DNA of 64,000 bases. Source: Stutzerimonas decontaminans. Lineage in GTDB: Bacteria; Pseudomonadota; Gammaproteobacteria; Pseudomonadales; Pseudomonadaceae. A program made the position numbers and the translations under genes. Below are positions 17,946 to 28,005 of this stretch, piece by piece; position 1 is the first letter of the stretch; the number at the start of each line of letters is the position of its first letter. A model generated the notes under the pieces. The model saw only the letters and a list, made by a program, of their open reading frames with translations. It searched no databases and was not told the origin of the DNA. Location of the stretch: the NCBI RefSeq assembly GCF_000661915.1, contig NZ_CP007510.1:1-64000 (forward strand), written 5' to 3'.

Positions 17946-18464
17946 TCAGAAGGCTTTGTTGTAGAACAATGAGTAGGATTCGATTCCGTCGTTCGGCTGT
18001 TTGATGCCGGCATTGGAATAGTGGATGGCGCGTATGCCGACCTTTTGCTCGTGCGGCAGCTTCAGGCCGGCGCCGATGCGGTCTTCGAAGTTGAACGAGG
18101 ACCCCAATTGCTGCTCGCCGACATCGGTCTTGGAGAAGAATGCAACGCCAATCCCGGCTTCGACGAAGGGCGTGTATTTGAAGCCGCTGAACTCATAGAC
18201 AAATACCGGGGCGAAGGACAGCGAGTGCGCACCGCTGTAGTCGTCACCGCCTTCCCAATAGGTATAGGCAGCTTCCCAGTAGCCGGTCAGCTGGCCAGTG
18301 CCGCTGTTCAGCCAGGTTTTGTCCCAGTCGAACGCCAGGCCGGCGCGGTAGCTCATGTCACCTTGACCGGTCATGCCCAGCGCGCCGGAAAACTCGGCGG
18401 CGCCAGCGGTGGCTGTGCCGGTAAGAAGTGCGATTGCCAACGACAGTGCGAAGCGGATTTTCAT
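17946..18464 (-). CDS. pagL: Lipid A 3-O-deacylase, PagL family
   Basis: 172 residues from ATG at 18464 (GAGGAGAG upstream). A signal peptide (FALSLAIALLTGTATAGA) is cleaved near AAE, followed by an 8-strand barrel pattern. The catalytic motif AIHYSNAGI near the C-terminus holds the His and Ser, and the downstream Glu lies in DGIESYSLFY, as in PagL. The protein would remove a 3-linked acyl chain of lipid A in the outer membrane. It stands at the downstream end of the pump operon, separated by 71 bp. Confidence 0.85.
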   Translation of the reverse strand: MKIRFALSLAIALLTGTATAGAAEFSGALGMTGQGDMSYRAGLAFDWDKTWLNSGTGQLTGYWEAAYTYWEGGDDYSGAHSLSFAPVFVYEFSGFKYTPFVEAGIGVAFFSKTDVGEQQLGSSFNFEDRIGAGLKLPHEQKVGIRAIHYSNAGIKQPNDGIESYSLFYNKAF

Positions 18465-18535
18465 GCTTTCTCTCCTCTGGCTTTCCAAAACAATCAAACG
18501 TTGTCATAGCGGCCGGCGTAACGCCGACCGCCTTT

Positions 18536-19966
18536 TTATTGCGCGGACTCGTCGCGGTGCGCGATGTTCTCCGTCCATCCGCCGCCGAGCGCTCGGAACA
18601 GCTGCACCTCGCTGTTGAGCTGCAGCAGTCGGTCGCTGAGCAGCTGTTGCTGGGCAGAGAACAGTTCGCGTTGCGCATCGAGCACGGCCAAGTAGTTGTC
18701 GACACCCTCGTCATAGCGCTGCTGCGCCAGTTCCAGGTATTCCTGGGTGGTAGTGGTCAGGTCGGCCTGGGCCTGCAGCTGTTCTTCGAAGGTGCCGCGT
18801 GCGGCCAGGCCATCGGCGACTTCGCGGAATGCGGTCTGGATGGTCTGTTCGTACTCGGCGATGTTGATGTCCTTCTGCACCTCGGCGTAATCGAGGTTGG
18901 CCTTGAGCCGGCCGGCGGTGAAGATCGGGATGTTGATCTGTGGCATGAAACTCCAGGTGCCCGAACCGCCCTCGAACAGGCCGTCTAGCTCACCGCTCAG
19001 GGTGCCGGCGGCGGCTGTCAGGCGGATGCTCGGGAAGAACGCCGCGCGTGCTGCGCCAATGTTGGCGTTGGCCGCATGCAGGCGAAACTCGGCTGCGATG
19101 ATATCCGGGCGGCGTAGCAGCAGGTCGGCCGGCATGCCCACCGGCAATTCTGCGAACATGCGATCACTGCCGGGTTCATCCGTGATATCGGCCGGCAGCT
19201 CGGTGCCGAGCAACAGGCGCAGCAGGTTGGCATCCTGCGCGACCAGGCGCGAATAGCGGGCGAACTGCACGCGCGCCTGCTCCACCAGGCTGCGGGCCTG
19301 ACGCACATCCAATGCCGATGCCGTGCCAACGTCGTGGGCGGCCTGCACCAGGCTCAGGCTTTTGCCATAGCTGTAGAGCGTGTCGTGGGTCAGCTCCAGC
19401 AGGCCCTGATCGGTGCGCCAGGTCAGGTAGGCCATCGCGACCTCGCTGACCAGCCCGATCTGCACGCTGCGTTGCGCCTCCTCGGTTGCCAGGTAGCGCG
19501 CCAGCGCGCCTTCCTCCAGGCTGCGCAGGCGACCGAAGAAGTCCAGCTCGTAGGCACTGACGCCAAGCGTTACACCGTACTGGCTGGCGATACCCGCCTC
19601 GCCGGTGTTCGCCAGGTCGGCCGGCAGACGCTGGCGCTGGCCGCTGCCGTCGATGCCGATGCTGGGGAACAGGTCGGAGCGGCTGATGCGGTATTGCGCG
19701 CGGTAGGCTTCGACGTTGAGCGCCGCCTGACGCAGGTCGCGGTTGTTTTCCAGCGAGAGGCCGATCAGGCGTTGCAGGGTCGGATCGACGAAGAACTGCC
19801 GCCAACCCAGCTCCGTGGCAGTGGTGCTCGCCGACACGCCCTGATCATAGGCCGCGCCTTCCGGCCACTGCGCCTGCACCGGCATGTCCGGGCGCTGGTA
19901 GTCCGGAATCAGGCTGCAGCCGGACAGCGCCAGCGTCATCGCGACGGTCAGATGCTTGAGTCTCAT
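18536..19966 (-). CDS. ttgI: RND efflux outer membrane channel, TtgI/SrpC (OprM) type
   Basis: 476 residues, the normal OprM length. Lipoprotein signal peptide with lipobox LALSGC (Cys 17), then two NodT/TolC-type repeat halves of long helices with the motif RRPDI in the second half. The start overlaps the pump gene stop by 4 nt. It forms the exit duct of the tripartite pump. Confidence 0.85.
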   Translation of the reverse strand: MRLKHLTVAMTLALSGCSLIPDYQRPDMPVQAQWPEGAAYDQGVSASTTATELGWRQFFVDPTLQRLIGLSLENNRDLRQAALNVEAYRAQYRISRSDLFPSIGIDGSGQRQRLPADLANTGEAGIASQYGVTLGVSAYELDFFGRLRSLEEGALARYLATEEAQRSVQIGLVSEVAMAYLTWRTDQGLLELTHDTLYSYGKSLSLVQAAHDVGTASALDVRQARSLVEQARVQFARYSRLVAQDANLLRLLLGTELPADITDEPGSDRMFAELPVGMPADLLLRRPDIIAAEFRLHAANANIGAARAAFFPSIRLTAAAGTLSGELDGLFEGGSGTWSFMPQINIPIFTAGRLKANLDYAEVQKDINIAEYEQTIQTAFREVADGLAARGTFEEQLQAQADLTTTTQEYLELAQQRYDEGVDNYLAVLDAQRELFSAQQQLLSDRLLQLNSEVQLFRALGGGWTENIAHRDESAQ

Positions 19967-22900
19967 GCGGATTCTCCTTCGCCATCGGCCTGAGCCTTCT
20001 TGCGGCCTTCGAACAACTTGACCACCACCACATAGAACAGCGGCACGAAGAACACCGCGAGCACCGTGGCGGTGATCATCCCGCCGACCACGCCGGTAGC
20101 GACCGAGTGCTGGCTGCCGGCACCGGCGCCACTGGCCAGAGCCATGGGCAATACACCGAAGGTAAAGGCCAAGGAAGTCATGACGATCGGTCGCAGCCGC
20201 AGCCTGGCCGCATGAACGGCAGCATCGACCAGCGGCATGCCTTCCTTCTCATACAAATCCTTGGCGAACTCGACGATGAGGATGGCGTTCTTCGCCGACA
20301 GGCCGACCGTGGTCATCAGGCCAATCTGGAAGTAGACGTCGGCGTTCAGTTCACGCATTAGCGTGGCAAGTACCGCGCCGAGAATGCCCAGCGGAACCAC
20401 CATCATCACCGACACCGGTACCGACCAGCTTTCATAAAGTGCAGCCAGGCAGAGGAACACGATTAGCACAGTCAGCGCATAAAGCATGGGCGCCTGGTCA
20501 CCGGTCTGGATTTCCTCGTAGGACAGGCCGGTGTAGCTCAGGCCAATGCCGGGGGGCAGTTCCTTCATAATCTCGGCGATGGCGACCATGGCGTCGCCGG
20601 TGCTGTAGCCGGGTGCCGGCTCGCCGAGGATTGCCAGCGAAGAGATGCCGCCGTAGCGTTCCAGCTTCGGCGAGCCAAACACCCACTCGCCGGTGGCGAA
20701 GGCCGAGAAGGGCACCATCTCACCGAGGGTATTGCGCACGTACCACTTGCCGAAGTCTTCCGGCGAGATGCGCGAATCGTCTTGGCCCTGGATGTAGACA
20801 CGCTTGACCCGGCCCTGGTCGATGAAGTCGTTGACGTACATCGAACCCCAGGCCGCGCTCATGGTTTCGTTGATTGAGGCGATGCTGACCTGCAGGGCGC
20901 GGGCTTTCTCGTCATTGATATTGACCTGGAACTGCGGCTCGTCGTCCTTGCCGTTGGGGCGCACCGCACGCAGATGCGGATGCTCGTTGGTCAACTGCAA
21001 GAACTGGTTGCGTGCGTCCATCAATGCTTCGTGGCCGAGGCCGGCGTTGTCCTGCAGATACAGGTTGAAGCCCATGGCGTTACCCATTTCCAGGATCGCC
21101 GGCGGCACGAAGGCCATGACGGTGGCGTCCTTGACCTGAGCGAAGTGGGCGTTGGCGCGCTCGGCGATGCTGAACACGTCTTGGCCCTCGGCCGAGCGCT
21201 GGTCCCAGTCCTTGAGCATGACCAGGCTGAGGCCCGAGTTCTGCCCGCGGCCGGCGAAGTTGAAGCCGTTGACGTTCAGCACGTGCTCGATCAGCTCGTC
21301 TTCCTCGCTCTTCAGGTAGTCCTGCACCTGGGTGAGGACCGCTTCGGTGCGCTCGGCGGACGAGTTCACCGGCATCCGCACCTCCACCATCATCAACCCC
21401 TGGTCCTCGTTGGGCAGGAACGCCTTGGGAATCTGGGTGAACAGGTAGCCAGTGCCGGCGGTGATCAGCACGAACGCCAGCAGGTAGCGGCCGCGATGCT
21501 TGAGCATGCCGCCCACGCCGCGCTCGAAGCGGTTGGTGCCGCGGTCGAAGATGCGGTTGAACCAGCCGAAGAAGCCTTTTTTCTCGTGATGGGCATCGCC
21601 CTTGGGCTTCTTCAGGAGGGTGGCGCACAGCGCCGGGGTGAAGATCAGTGCCACCAGTACCGAGAGGCTCATGCAGAGCACGATCGTCACGGCGAACTGC
21701 TTGTAGATGATGCCTGCCGAGCCGCCAAAGAAGGCCATGGGCACGAACACTGCCGAGAGCACCAAGCCGATACCCACCAGCGCACCCTGGATCTGCCCCA
21801 TGGATTTGCGCGTGGCTTCCAGTGGTGTCAGCCCTTCCTCATGCATCAGGCGCTCGACGTTTTCCACCACCACGATGGCGTCGTCCACCAGCAGGCCGAT
21901 GGCCAATACCATGGCGTACATGGTCAGCACGTTGATACTGATGCCGAAGTAGGGCAGCAGCGCGAAGGCGCCGAGCAGCACCACCGGCACCGCCAGGGTC
22001 GGAATCAGCGTGGCGCGGAAGTTCTGCAGGAACAGGTACATCACCAAAAAGACCAGCACCACCGCTTCGATGATGGTGTGGATCACCGAACTGATCGAGG
22101 CCTCCACCACTGGCGTGGTGTCGTAGGGATAGATCACCTCGATGCCTTCGGGCAGATAGACTTTCTGCTTCTCCATCTCGGCCTTCACGGCTTCTACGGT
22201 TTCAAGCAGGTTACCGCCGGAGGCCAGACGCAGGGCCAGGCCGGCCGAAGGCTTGCCGTTATGGGTACTCGAGATAGAGAAGTTGTCGGCACCCAGCGCG
22301 ACCTCAGCCACGTCCTTGACGCGGATCTGCGAGCCGTCGGTTTTGACCTTGACCAGGATCTCCTCGAATTCGGCAGGAGTGGTCATGCGAGTCTTACCCA
22401 GCACCGTGGCGTTGAGCTGCACACCGGTGCGGGTCGGCAAACCGCCGAGCTGGCCGGAGGAGACCTGTACGTTCTGCTCGCGGATAGCGTCGGCAACATC
22501 GCCTGGAGTCAGCTGGTAACTGTTGAGCTTGGCCGGATCAAGCCAGATGCGCATGGCATTGGGTGAGCCGAACAACATGTAGTCACCCACGCCGTCGATG
22601 CGCGAAATCGGGTCCTGCAACTGCGAAGCGATCACGTTGCCGAGGTCGAAGTTGCTCATCTTGCCGGTGCTGTCCGCCAGCCCGATGATCAGGAAGAAGT
22701 TCTGCTGGTACTTCACCACGCGCAGCCCTTGGCGCTGCACTTCCTCAGGCAGCCTGGGTGTAGCCAGCTGCAGTTTGTTCTGCACCTGGACCTGGGCGAT
22801 ATCCGGGTCGGTGCCCTGCTCGAAGGTCACGATGATGGTCATGCTGCCGTCGGAGGCGCTTTCGGCGGACATGTAGCGGAAGCCGTCGAGGCCGCTGAGT

Positions 22901-23103
22901 TGCTGCTCGATCACCTGCACCACGGTGTCCTGCACGGTCTGCGCCGAGGCGCCGGGGTAGGTGACCTGGATCGAGACTGCAGGGGCAGCGATGTTCGGGT
23001 ACTGGCTGATCGGCATTTTCACCAGCGATAACGCGCCGGCGAGCATGGCCACGATGGCCAAAACCCAGGCGAAGATTGGCCGGTCGATGAAAAAACGGGA
23101 CAT
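19963..23103 (-). CDS. ttgH: RND efflux transporter, TtgH/SrpB (AcrB/MexB) type
   Basis: 1046 residues with twelve membrane segments and two large periplasmic loops. The proton relay shows Asp pair [15 protein letters not shown] in TM4 and Lys in TM10 ([13 protein letters not shown]). High conservation with HAE1 pumps starts at residue 1 ([16 protein letters not shown]). Neighbouring regulator genes place it with the organic-solvent pumps TtgGHI of P. putida DOT-T1E and SrpABC of S12 rather than with chromosomal MexAB. Lies 14 bp after ttgG. Confidence 0.88.
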   Translation of the reverse strand: MSRFFIDRPIFAWVLAIVAMLAGALSLVKMPISQYPNIAAPAVSIQVTYPGASAQTVQDTVVQVIEQQLSGLDGFRYMSAESASDGSMTIIVTFEQGTDPDIAQVQVQNKLQLATPRLPEEVQRQGLRVVKYQQNFFLIIGLADSTGKMSNFDLGNVIASQLQDPISRIDGVGDYMLFGSPNAMRIWLDPAKLNSYQLTPGDVADAIREQNVQVSSGQLGGLPTRTGVQLNATVLGKTRMTTPAEFEEILVKVKTDGSQIRVKDVAEVALGADNFSISSTHNGKPSAGLALRLASGGNLLETVEAVKAEMEKQKVYLPEGIEVIYPYDTTPVVEASISSVIHTIIEAVVLVFLVMYLFLQNFRATLIPTLAVPVVLLGAFALLPYFGISINVLTMYAMVLAIGLLVDDAIVVVENVERLMHEEGLTPLEATRKSMGQIQGALVGIGLVLSAVFVPMAFFGGSAGIIYKQFAVTIVLCMSLSVLVALIFTPALCATLLKKPKGDAHHEKKGFFGWFNRIFDRGTNRFERGVGGMLKHRGRYLLAFVLITAGTGYLFTQIPKAFLPNEDQGLMMVEVRMPVNSSAERTEAVLTQVQDYLKSEEDELIEHVLNVNGFNFAGRGQNSGLSLVMLKDWDQRSAEGQDVFSIAERANAHFAQVKDATVMAFVPPAILEMGNAMGFNLYLQDNAGLGHEALMDARNQFLQLTNEHPHLRAVRPNGKDDEPQFQVNINDEKARALQVSIASINETMSAAWGSMYVNDFIDQGRVKRVYIQGQDDSRISPEDFGKWYVRNTLGEMVPFSAFATGEWVFGSPKLERYGGISSLAILGEPAPGYSTGDAMVAIAEIMKELPPGIGLSYTGLSYEEIQTGDQAPMLYALTVLIVFLCLAALYESWSVPVSVMMVVPLGILGAVLATLMRELNADVYFQIGLMTTVGLSAKNAILIVEFAKDLYEKEGMPLVDAAVHAARLRLRPIVMTSLAFTFGVLPMALASGAGAGSQHSVATGVVGGMITATVLAVFFVPLFYVVVVKLFEGRKKAQADGEGESA

Positions 23104-23117
23104 GAACGTCTAGCTCC

Positions 23118-24266
23118 TCAGTTGGCCGCGGCGGCGGTGGGCTCGCCAAATTCGGCAACCAGCTGAACGTTGCTGGCCTCCACCGGCTTGACCGTGACGC
23201 CACTACGGGCGTGCTGGGTGCCTTCGGTGATCACGCGTTCGCCGTCGGCGACGCCCTTGCCGATCAGCCAGGCATTGCCGACCGTGCGCAGGGTCTCGAC
23301 TTCGCGGCGCTCGACACTATTGTCCTGCTTGACCACCCAGACGCTGGGCACGCCACGCACGTCGCGGCTCACCGCTTGTTGCGGCACCAGAATGGCGTTT
23401 TGCTGAACGCCTTCCTGCAGCAGGGCCTGGACGAACATGCCGGGCAGTAGCTTGCGGTCTGGGTTGGGGAATTCGGCGCGCAGGGTGACCGAGCCAGTGG
23501 TGGGGTCGACGCTGACTTCGGAGAATTTCAGCGTGCCGGTCAGCGGATAAGCGCTGCCGTCATCCAGGGTCAGGCTGACCTGCGCCTGGTCTTCGCCGGC
23601 GCGTTGAAGGCGCCCTGTTTCCAGGGCTCGCTGCAGTTCGAGCAGCTTGGTAATGGGCTGGGTCACGTCCACGTAAATGGGGTCGAGCTGCTGCACCGTG
23701 GCCATTTCCTGCGCCTGGCCGTTGGTCACCAGTGCGCCCTCGGTGACCCGCGAGCGACCGATGCGGCCGGAAATCGGCGACAGCACCTTGGTGTACTGCA
23801 CGTCGATGCTGGCTACCTGTACTTCGGCCTGGGCCTGTTTCCAGGCGGCCATGGCGTCGTCGTACTGCTGGCGGCTGACGGCATTGGTCTTGACCAGGCG
23901 CTCATAGCGCTTGGCCAGGTTTTCCGCCGTGACCAGGTTGGCCTTGGCGCGGGCCAGGCGTGCCTCATAGGTGCGTGCGTCGATCTGGTACAGCTGCTGG
24001 CCCTGCTCGACCTCCGTGCCCTCGGTGAACAAACGTTTCTGAACGATGCCGTTGACCTGCGGCCGCACCTCGGCGACACGGTACGAGGCGGTACGTCCCG
24101 GCAGTTTGGTGGTCAGTGTCAACGCCTGTGCCTCGACCTGATAGACCCCCACTTCCGGCGGCGGCGCCGCGGTTTGCGTCTTGTCCGACTCCACGCAGCC
24201 GGCCAGCAACAGTGCCGCCAGCGGAACGGAATGCCATGCGCGCGATTTAGCTTTTCGGTGATTCAC
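23118..24266 (-). CDS. ttgG: RND efflux periplasmic adaptor lipoprotein, TtgG/SrpA type
   Basis: 382 residues. Lipobox LLLAGC (Cys 23), then the hairpin and lipoyl half-motifs (VRPQVNGIVQKRLFTEG and LSPISGRIGRSRVTEGA) and a beta-barrel domain with LLPGMFV. It links the inner membrane pump to the channel. First gene of the ttgGHI-like operon, divergent from the IclR-type regulator. Confidence 0.86.
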   Translation of the reverse strand: MNHRKAKSRAWHSVPLAALLLAGCVESDKTQTAAPPPEVGVYQVEAQALTLTTKLPGRTASYRVAEVRPQVNGIVQKRLFTEGTEVEQGQQLYQIDARTYEARLARAKANLVTAENLAKRYERLVKTNAVSRQQYDDAMAAWKQAQAEVQVASIDVQYTKVLSPISGRIGRSRVTEGALVTNGQAQEMATVQQLDPIYVDVTQPITKLLELQRALETGRLQRAGEDQAQVSLTLDDGSAYPLTGTLKFSEVSVDPTTGSVTLRAEFPNPDRKLLPGMFVQALLQEGVQQNAILVPQQAVSRDVRGVPSVWVVKQDNSVERREVETLRTVGNAWLIGKGVADGERVITEGTQHARSGVTVKPVEASNVQLVAEFGEPTAAAAN

Positions 24267-24477
24267 CTGTTGTCTCCCCTCAAATGCACAAAGGCTGTAC
24301 CATATAGCGATTCAGTGTATCACTATACAGTTCAGTAGAGACAACTCGGAATATGTAACAGGCCTGAACAAGGAACTGGCAACTCCGGTCCGCGACGTTG
24401 AAGAATGCCTGTTCACTCTTGCGAAGCTGCTGGAAAATCCCCGCAACCCAAGTGGGCGTAGTACATAAGAGGATGCT
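24267..24477. promoter_or_regulatory. ttgG-ttgV divergent control region
   Basis: A symmetric GTAT-CACT-ATAC element (24317-24328) within AGTGTAT/ATACAGT stands about 50 bp before ttgG. TtgV/SrpS-type regulators bind such intergenic regions as tetramers and block both promoters until aromatic or solvent effectors bind. The exact operator limits cannot be read here. Confidence 0.5.
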
Positions 24478-25263
24478 ATGACACAGACAGACCAGGCCGC
24501 TGAAGCCGGCCGGCACAACGGTATTCAGGTAATCGCCCGCGCAGGAGCGATCATGCGGGCCCTGGGCGACAACCCCCAGGGACTGAGCCTGGCTGCTATC
24601 GCGCAGATCGTCGACCTGCCCCGCTCCACGGTGCAGCGCATCATCACCGCGCTGGAGGCCGAGTACCTGGTCGAGACCCTTGGCCCCAGTGGCGGCTTCC
24701 GCCTGGGGCCGGCACTCGGGCAGCTGATCAGCCAGACCCAGACGGACATCATCACGTTGCTCAAGCCCTACATGCTCGAGCTCTGCGAGCAGTTGGGCGA
24801 GTCGGTTTGCGTCAGCACGCTGGTCGGCGCGAAAGCCTACGTGGTCGACCGCGTCGTGGCCGAGCGTGAGCTACGTGTCGTGTTTCCCATTGGTATCAAG
24901 GCGCCGGCCTACGCGACCGCGAGCGGCAAGGCGCTGCTGGCGGTCCTGGCCGATGAGTGGCTGCAACAGATGCTGCCCGACCCGCTGCCGATCGTGACTC
25001 CATGCACGCCTGACCGGATTACGCTGCTTAAGCAGCTCGGCCAGATCGCTGAGGGCGCCGTTGCCGAAGAGCATGGCGAGCTGATTGAAGGACTCAGCTC
25101 GTTTGCGATCACGCTGGAAACCTATTTGGGCCGGTACTCGATCGCAATCGTCGGACCGACAGCGCGGCTAGTGACTCGTCGTGAGCCATTTCAACAGGCG
25201 CTGCACCGCTGCCAGCAGAGCGTCGAGCGGGCGATCGGTCGGCGCGCCACGCATACATCCTGA
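24478..25263 (+). CDS. ttgV: IclR-family repressor, TtgV/SrpS type
   Basis: 261 residues. N-terminal winged helix (LSLAAIAQIVDLPRSTVQRIITALE at about 37-61, described as the IclR recognition region), then the effector domain with VDRVVAERELRVVFPIG and ATASGKALLA. RBS GAGG before ATG. Divergent from the pump genes and followed by a ttgW/srpR stub, the arrangement known for ttgVW and srpSR. It probably represses the pump and itself and responds to aromatic hydrocarbons. Confidence 0.82.
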   Translation: MTQTDQAAEAGRHNGIQVIARAGAIMRALGDNPQGLSLAAIAQIVDLPRSTVQRIITALEAEYLVETLGPSGGFRLGPALGQLISQTQTDIITLLKPYMLELCEQLGESVCVSTLVGAKAYVVDRVVAERELRVVFPIGIKAPAYATASGKALLAVLADEWLQQMLPDPLPIVTPCTPDRITLLKQLGQIAEGAVAEEHGELIEGLSSFAITLETYLGRYSIAIVGPTARLVTRREPFQQALHRCQQSVERAIGRRATHTS

Positions 25264-25274
25264 GAGGCGAAAGC

Positions 25275-25361
25275 ATGGCCAGACGAACCGCCGCTGAAGC
25301 GGAGCTGACCCGACGCAAGATTCTGGGATTTGGGGAGCAATGGAACCAAAACCCAACGTAG
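25275..25361 (+). pseudogene. ttgW: TetR-family regulator stub (ttgW/srpR)
   Basis: ATG at 25275 begins MARRTAAEAELTRRKIL, the typical N-terminus of TetR pump regulators. After residue 17 the sequence departs and stops at 25361. Truncated in the first helix, so no regulator is made. The break lies within about 220 bp of the Tn3-type end. Confidence 0.7.
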
Positions 25362-25502
25362 GCCCGCCGCGAACGTCCAGTTGAAGTACGCCCTAACTAG
25401 GCGTCAGGCCGGAACCTTGGGCCGCGTCAGGATAGGGCCGATTCCAGCATTTTCTGACGCCTCGCCGGCAACCTCTAGGGCCTCAACCTGACAGGCCGTA
25501 CG
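25362..25502. other. Gene-free transposon subterminal DNA
   Basis: No coding sequence seen. It lies inside the Tn3-type terminal repeat and contains a GCGTCAG/CTGACGC pair of unknown use. Confidence 0.4.
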
Positions 25503-26278
25503 CTTAACGTACGATTTTTTCCGTTTTCTCTATCGTCCCCTTCAAGCGACACCGGCTCACCCAGGTTGCTCTGGGCGCTGGCATAGCCAATCAGCGTGGT
25601 CACCTTCTCGCGAGCCTGCTCCTCGGACAAGTCCTCGCTCTCCACGTATTCGCTGAACGCCTTGAGCAGCGTGCGGGTTTCGCTGGGGCCGTCAATTCCC
25701 TCCTGACATCCAATGAAGTCGCGGAAGTAGTCCGAAACCTTCCGGCCGTTCTTACCCTTGATGAAGGAGATGTACTGCCGGGACTGCTTGTTGTTCTGCC
25801 ACTCGGAGAGGTTGATACGTGCAGCCAGGTGCAGTTGGCCAAGGTCCAGATGCCGGGCAGGCGCCACGTCCAGCGCATCGGTCACGGTCAAACCCTCGCT
25901 GTGGTGCAGCAGCGCGATGGCCAGGTAATCGGTCATGCCCTGCTGGTAGTGGGCAAACAGCACATGCCCCCCGGTGGACAGGTTGGATTCTTCCATCAGC
26001 TTCTGCAGATGCTCGACGGCCTGGTGGCTGAAAGCGGTGAAGTCGGTAGTGCCGTCCAGGTACTGACTCAGCCAGCCGCTGAACGGGTACGCGCCGGATG
26101 GCTCATGGAACAGACCCCAGCCCTTGCCGGCCTTGGCGTTGTACCCGTGGTTGAGATCCGCCAGCAGATTCTCCGTTGCCTGGGAAACGGGCAATTCCGT
26201 GTCACGGGGATGAAGAACTGCCGGCGTTCCGTCCGGTTTCTTGTCGATCTGGTGGACGATGATGTGATTGATTGGCAT
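25475..26278 (-). pseudogene. yejK: Nucleoid-associated protein YejK/NdpA, C-terminus cut by Tn3-type end
   Basis: About 246 native residues (25541-26278) match the YejK/NdpA family ([22 protein letters not shown], given here only as a landmark around residue 90-110). The last ~20 codons and stop come from the transposon end. The usual length is about 335 residues, so the C-terminal quarter is lost. Plasmid NdpA-like proteins bind DNA; function here is doubtful. Confidence 0.8.
25503..25540 (-). repeat. 38-bp terminal inverted repeat of a Tn3-family (Tn21-like) transposon
   Basis: Read on the minus strand it starts GGGG and continues with AGAAAACGGAAAAAATCG and TACGTTAAG, exactly 38 bp, the Tn21/Tn501-type pattern. 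The outer end at 25540 borders the yejK coding sequence, so the transposon body lies to the left and once carried in the pump region. No matching repeat, tnpA or tnpR was found on the left side. Confidence 0.8.
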
Positions 26279-26338
26279 GGATGATCCCTTGTCGTGGTGG
26301 TGTTTTTCTTCTGGTGCTGGCGGGTTGGCCTGCGTCGG

Positions 26339-26722
26339 TCAGCGCTGCCTGGTGCCGAACATCGACCGCAAAAGGCTTCCCAACCAGGAAAAGAGGCCCA
26401 GCTGAACGCGCGCCATTCGGCACCAGACTCCATCGACCTGAGTGGTTAAGCTGCCGTCATCATGCAGGCGCACCAGAAATGAGGTGCCGGAACGGCAGCT
26501 GGCACAAACTCCGACAGCCTCAACGGTGTAGCAGCGGAGGGCCTGGCGGATGACGGCACCGCGCATGAACCCGCTCGGGATGTCCTCACCGCACCCCGCG
26601 CAGCGGCCTTCGAAGTCCTGCCACGTTTGGCCGTTCTCGAACTCGACCGGCATCTGGCTGGCGATAGTGGGCATTTCGATCAGCTCGATGTCGCGCGGGC
26701 GCAGCGGGAGGCGTTGGCTCAT
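26339..26722 (-). CDS. Hypothetical zinc-ribbon protein (127 aa)
   Basis: CAGC near residue 41 and CASC near residue 77 suggest a four-Cys zinc site. C-terminal part is hydrophobic (LGLFSWLGSLLRSMF). Start overlaps the previous stop by ATGA. Third gene of the operon that starts at 27932. Not recognised further. Confidence 0.65.
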   Translation of the reverse strand: MSQRLPLRPRDIELIEMPTIASQMPVEFENGQTWQDFEGRCAGCGEDIPSGFMRGAVIRQALRCYTVEAVGVCASCRSGTSFLVRLHDDGSLTTQVDGVWCRMARVQLGLFSWLGSLLRSMFGTRQR

Positions 26723-27231
26723 GTCAGTTCCTTGGTCGGCGTAGCCACGGCCGGATGTGCCGGGATCGCGTGAGGCATGAAATGCGAGACGGTATCCTCG
26801 TCTGCAAATTTGCCGAGGTTGTAAGGGTCAACAGCGGCGAAATCCAACACCAGGGAACCGTCATCGTCCGTCCAGATCTGGAACCAGACTAGGGCGACGA
26901 ATTGCTCATGCTCACCTGTGTGGACGCCAACCGGGCTCCCGTCATCGCTGGCACACACATCCCATACCGGCCGGGTGCCTGCGACCCAGTACAGGCCCGA
27001 TTCGGGCGGCGCGTTGTAGTCGAACGCCTGCCAGGCCGGCGCCGGGCTGAAGCACTGTTGGCGCTGATTCCAGCGGATATCGGCATCGCCCATGCCAGGT
27101 TCTGATTGCGTCACTCGCGCCGCGCAGCCGGTGCATGCCACGACATTGGAGTTGATCCGGTCAGTTTCCTTGGCGGGGCTCCCGCAGAAAGGGCAGGGCT
27201 TGAGTGGCTTCAATGCATTACGGCCTCTCAT
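26719..27231 (-). CDS. Lar-like zinc protein (170 aa)
   Basis: The start at 27231 overlaps the upstream stop (ATGA). The N-terminus LKPCPFCGSPA...VACTGCAARV and the IRWNQR end of the motif match the Lar restriction-alleviation-like zinc fold found in phages and plasmids. The C-terminal 100 residues (Trp-rich, acidic) are not recognised. An anti-restriction role is possible but rests only on the motif. Confidence 0.6.
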   Translation of the reverse strand: MRGRNALKPLKPCPFCGSPAKETDRINSNVVACTGCAARVTQSEPGMGDADIRWNQRQQCFSPAPAWQAFDYNAPPESGLYWVAGTRPVWDVCASDDGSPVGVHTGEHEQFVALVWFQIWTDDDGSLVLDFAAVDPYNLGKFADEDTVSHFMPHAIPAHPAVATPTKELT

Positions 27232-27932
27232 TTGGCACCGCCTAGAGCGCACTCAACCGCGCGGCGGCAGGCCTGCATAGCAGCCAGATTTTCGAAGCTC
27301 AGCGTGAGGGCGAATTTTCCGCTACCGGAATTAGAGGAGATGGCAAATGCGTTCTGCAGCGTCTCGACCAGCCCGAGCTGCTGAGGCTGAATTACGGAAA
27401 GGGCAGCGCGGCCCTTCTGCAGGCACTCGCGCATCTCGGAAGAGAGATCGCCCAACTCGCGCTCGCGCTCTTCGGCCAGCGCTACGAACGCAGCAAGCGC
27501 CTCGGCCAGCGCGGACGTAGAGAAGGCCTCGGTGTAAATCGCAACCAGTCCGTTGCCGGGTTCTTTGCTGAGCGAGGCTGCGCAGCCGGCAACATTGTTC
27601 GGTGCCAGCCGCTCAAGATCGGAGGCTCGCAGATATGCAGTCGGGGTTTTGGCGAGCGGTGCGGCCGGAGCGCAGGCAAGCATGGCTCGGTACTGTGCCG
27701 TGAGTTCTTCGCAGGCACTCGCATGCCCTACGGCAAGCGGCACATCACCGTTGAAGCCGAGCGCGGCGATCATCTCAATCGTCGGGTTTACCGGAACAGT
27801 CTGCCAGTCGGCCGGCGACGTAGAGCGCAACTGCTGCTCGACATGCGCCGAGCGCGGGTCCATGCCGCCATCGGCAACGATGTCGCTGTATTTCGCTGGT
27901 GCTGGTGCGCCGCCCTTGCTCGAATCACTCAT
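27228..27932 (-). CDS. Hypothetical protein (234 aa)
   Basis: Start at 27932 follows AGGAGG by 5 nt. The protein is Ala- and Glu-rich with a helical middle (LAEALAAFVALAEERERELG). Not recognised. First gene of an operon with the Lar-like and zinc-ribbon genes (ATGA overlaps), with the TTGGGA-N16-TAGCCT element 25 bp upstream. Confidence 0.65.
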   Translation of the reverse strand: MSDSSKGGAPAPAKYSDIVADGGMDPRSAHVEQQLRSTSPADWQTVPVNPTIEMIAALGFNGDVPLAVGHASACEELTAQYRAMLACAPAAPLAKTPTAYLRASDLERLAPNNVAGCAASLSKEPGNGLVAIYTEAFSTSALAEALAAFVALAEERERELGDLSSEMRECLQKGRAALSVIQPQQLGLVETLQNAFAISSNSGSGKFALTLSFENLAAMQACRRAVECALGGAK

Positions 27933-27957
27933 GACAACCTCCTGTGAATTTGAGTTC

Positions 27958-27985
27958 AGGCTATCGACAAGCCGGCAGATCCCAA
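27958..27985 (-). promoter_or_regulatory. TTGGGA-N16-TAGCCT promoter-like element
   Basis: Minus strand, 25 bp before the start at 27932, in the short gap after the DndC-like gene. Confidence 0.68.
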
Positions 27986-28005
27986 GCTCGGTGCCGGCAG
28001 CAAGA

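Noticed and set aside
20974..22566. Long plus-strand frame of 530 codons opposite the RND pump gene
   Set aside because: It is the antisense shadow of a high-G+C, well-recognised gene; His- and Gly-rich composition is typical of such shadows.
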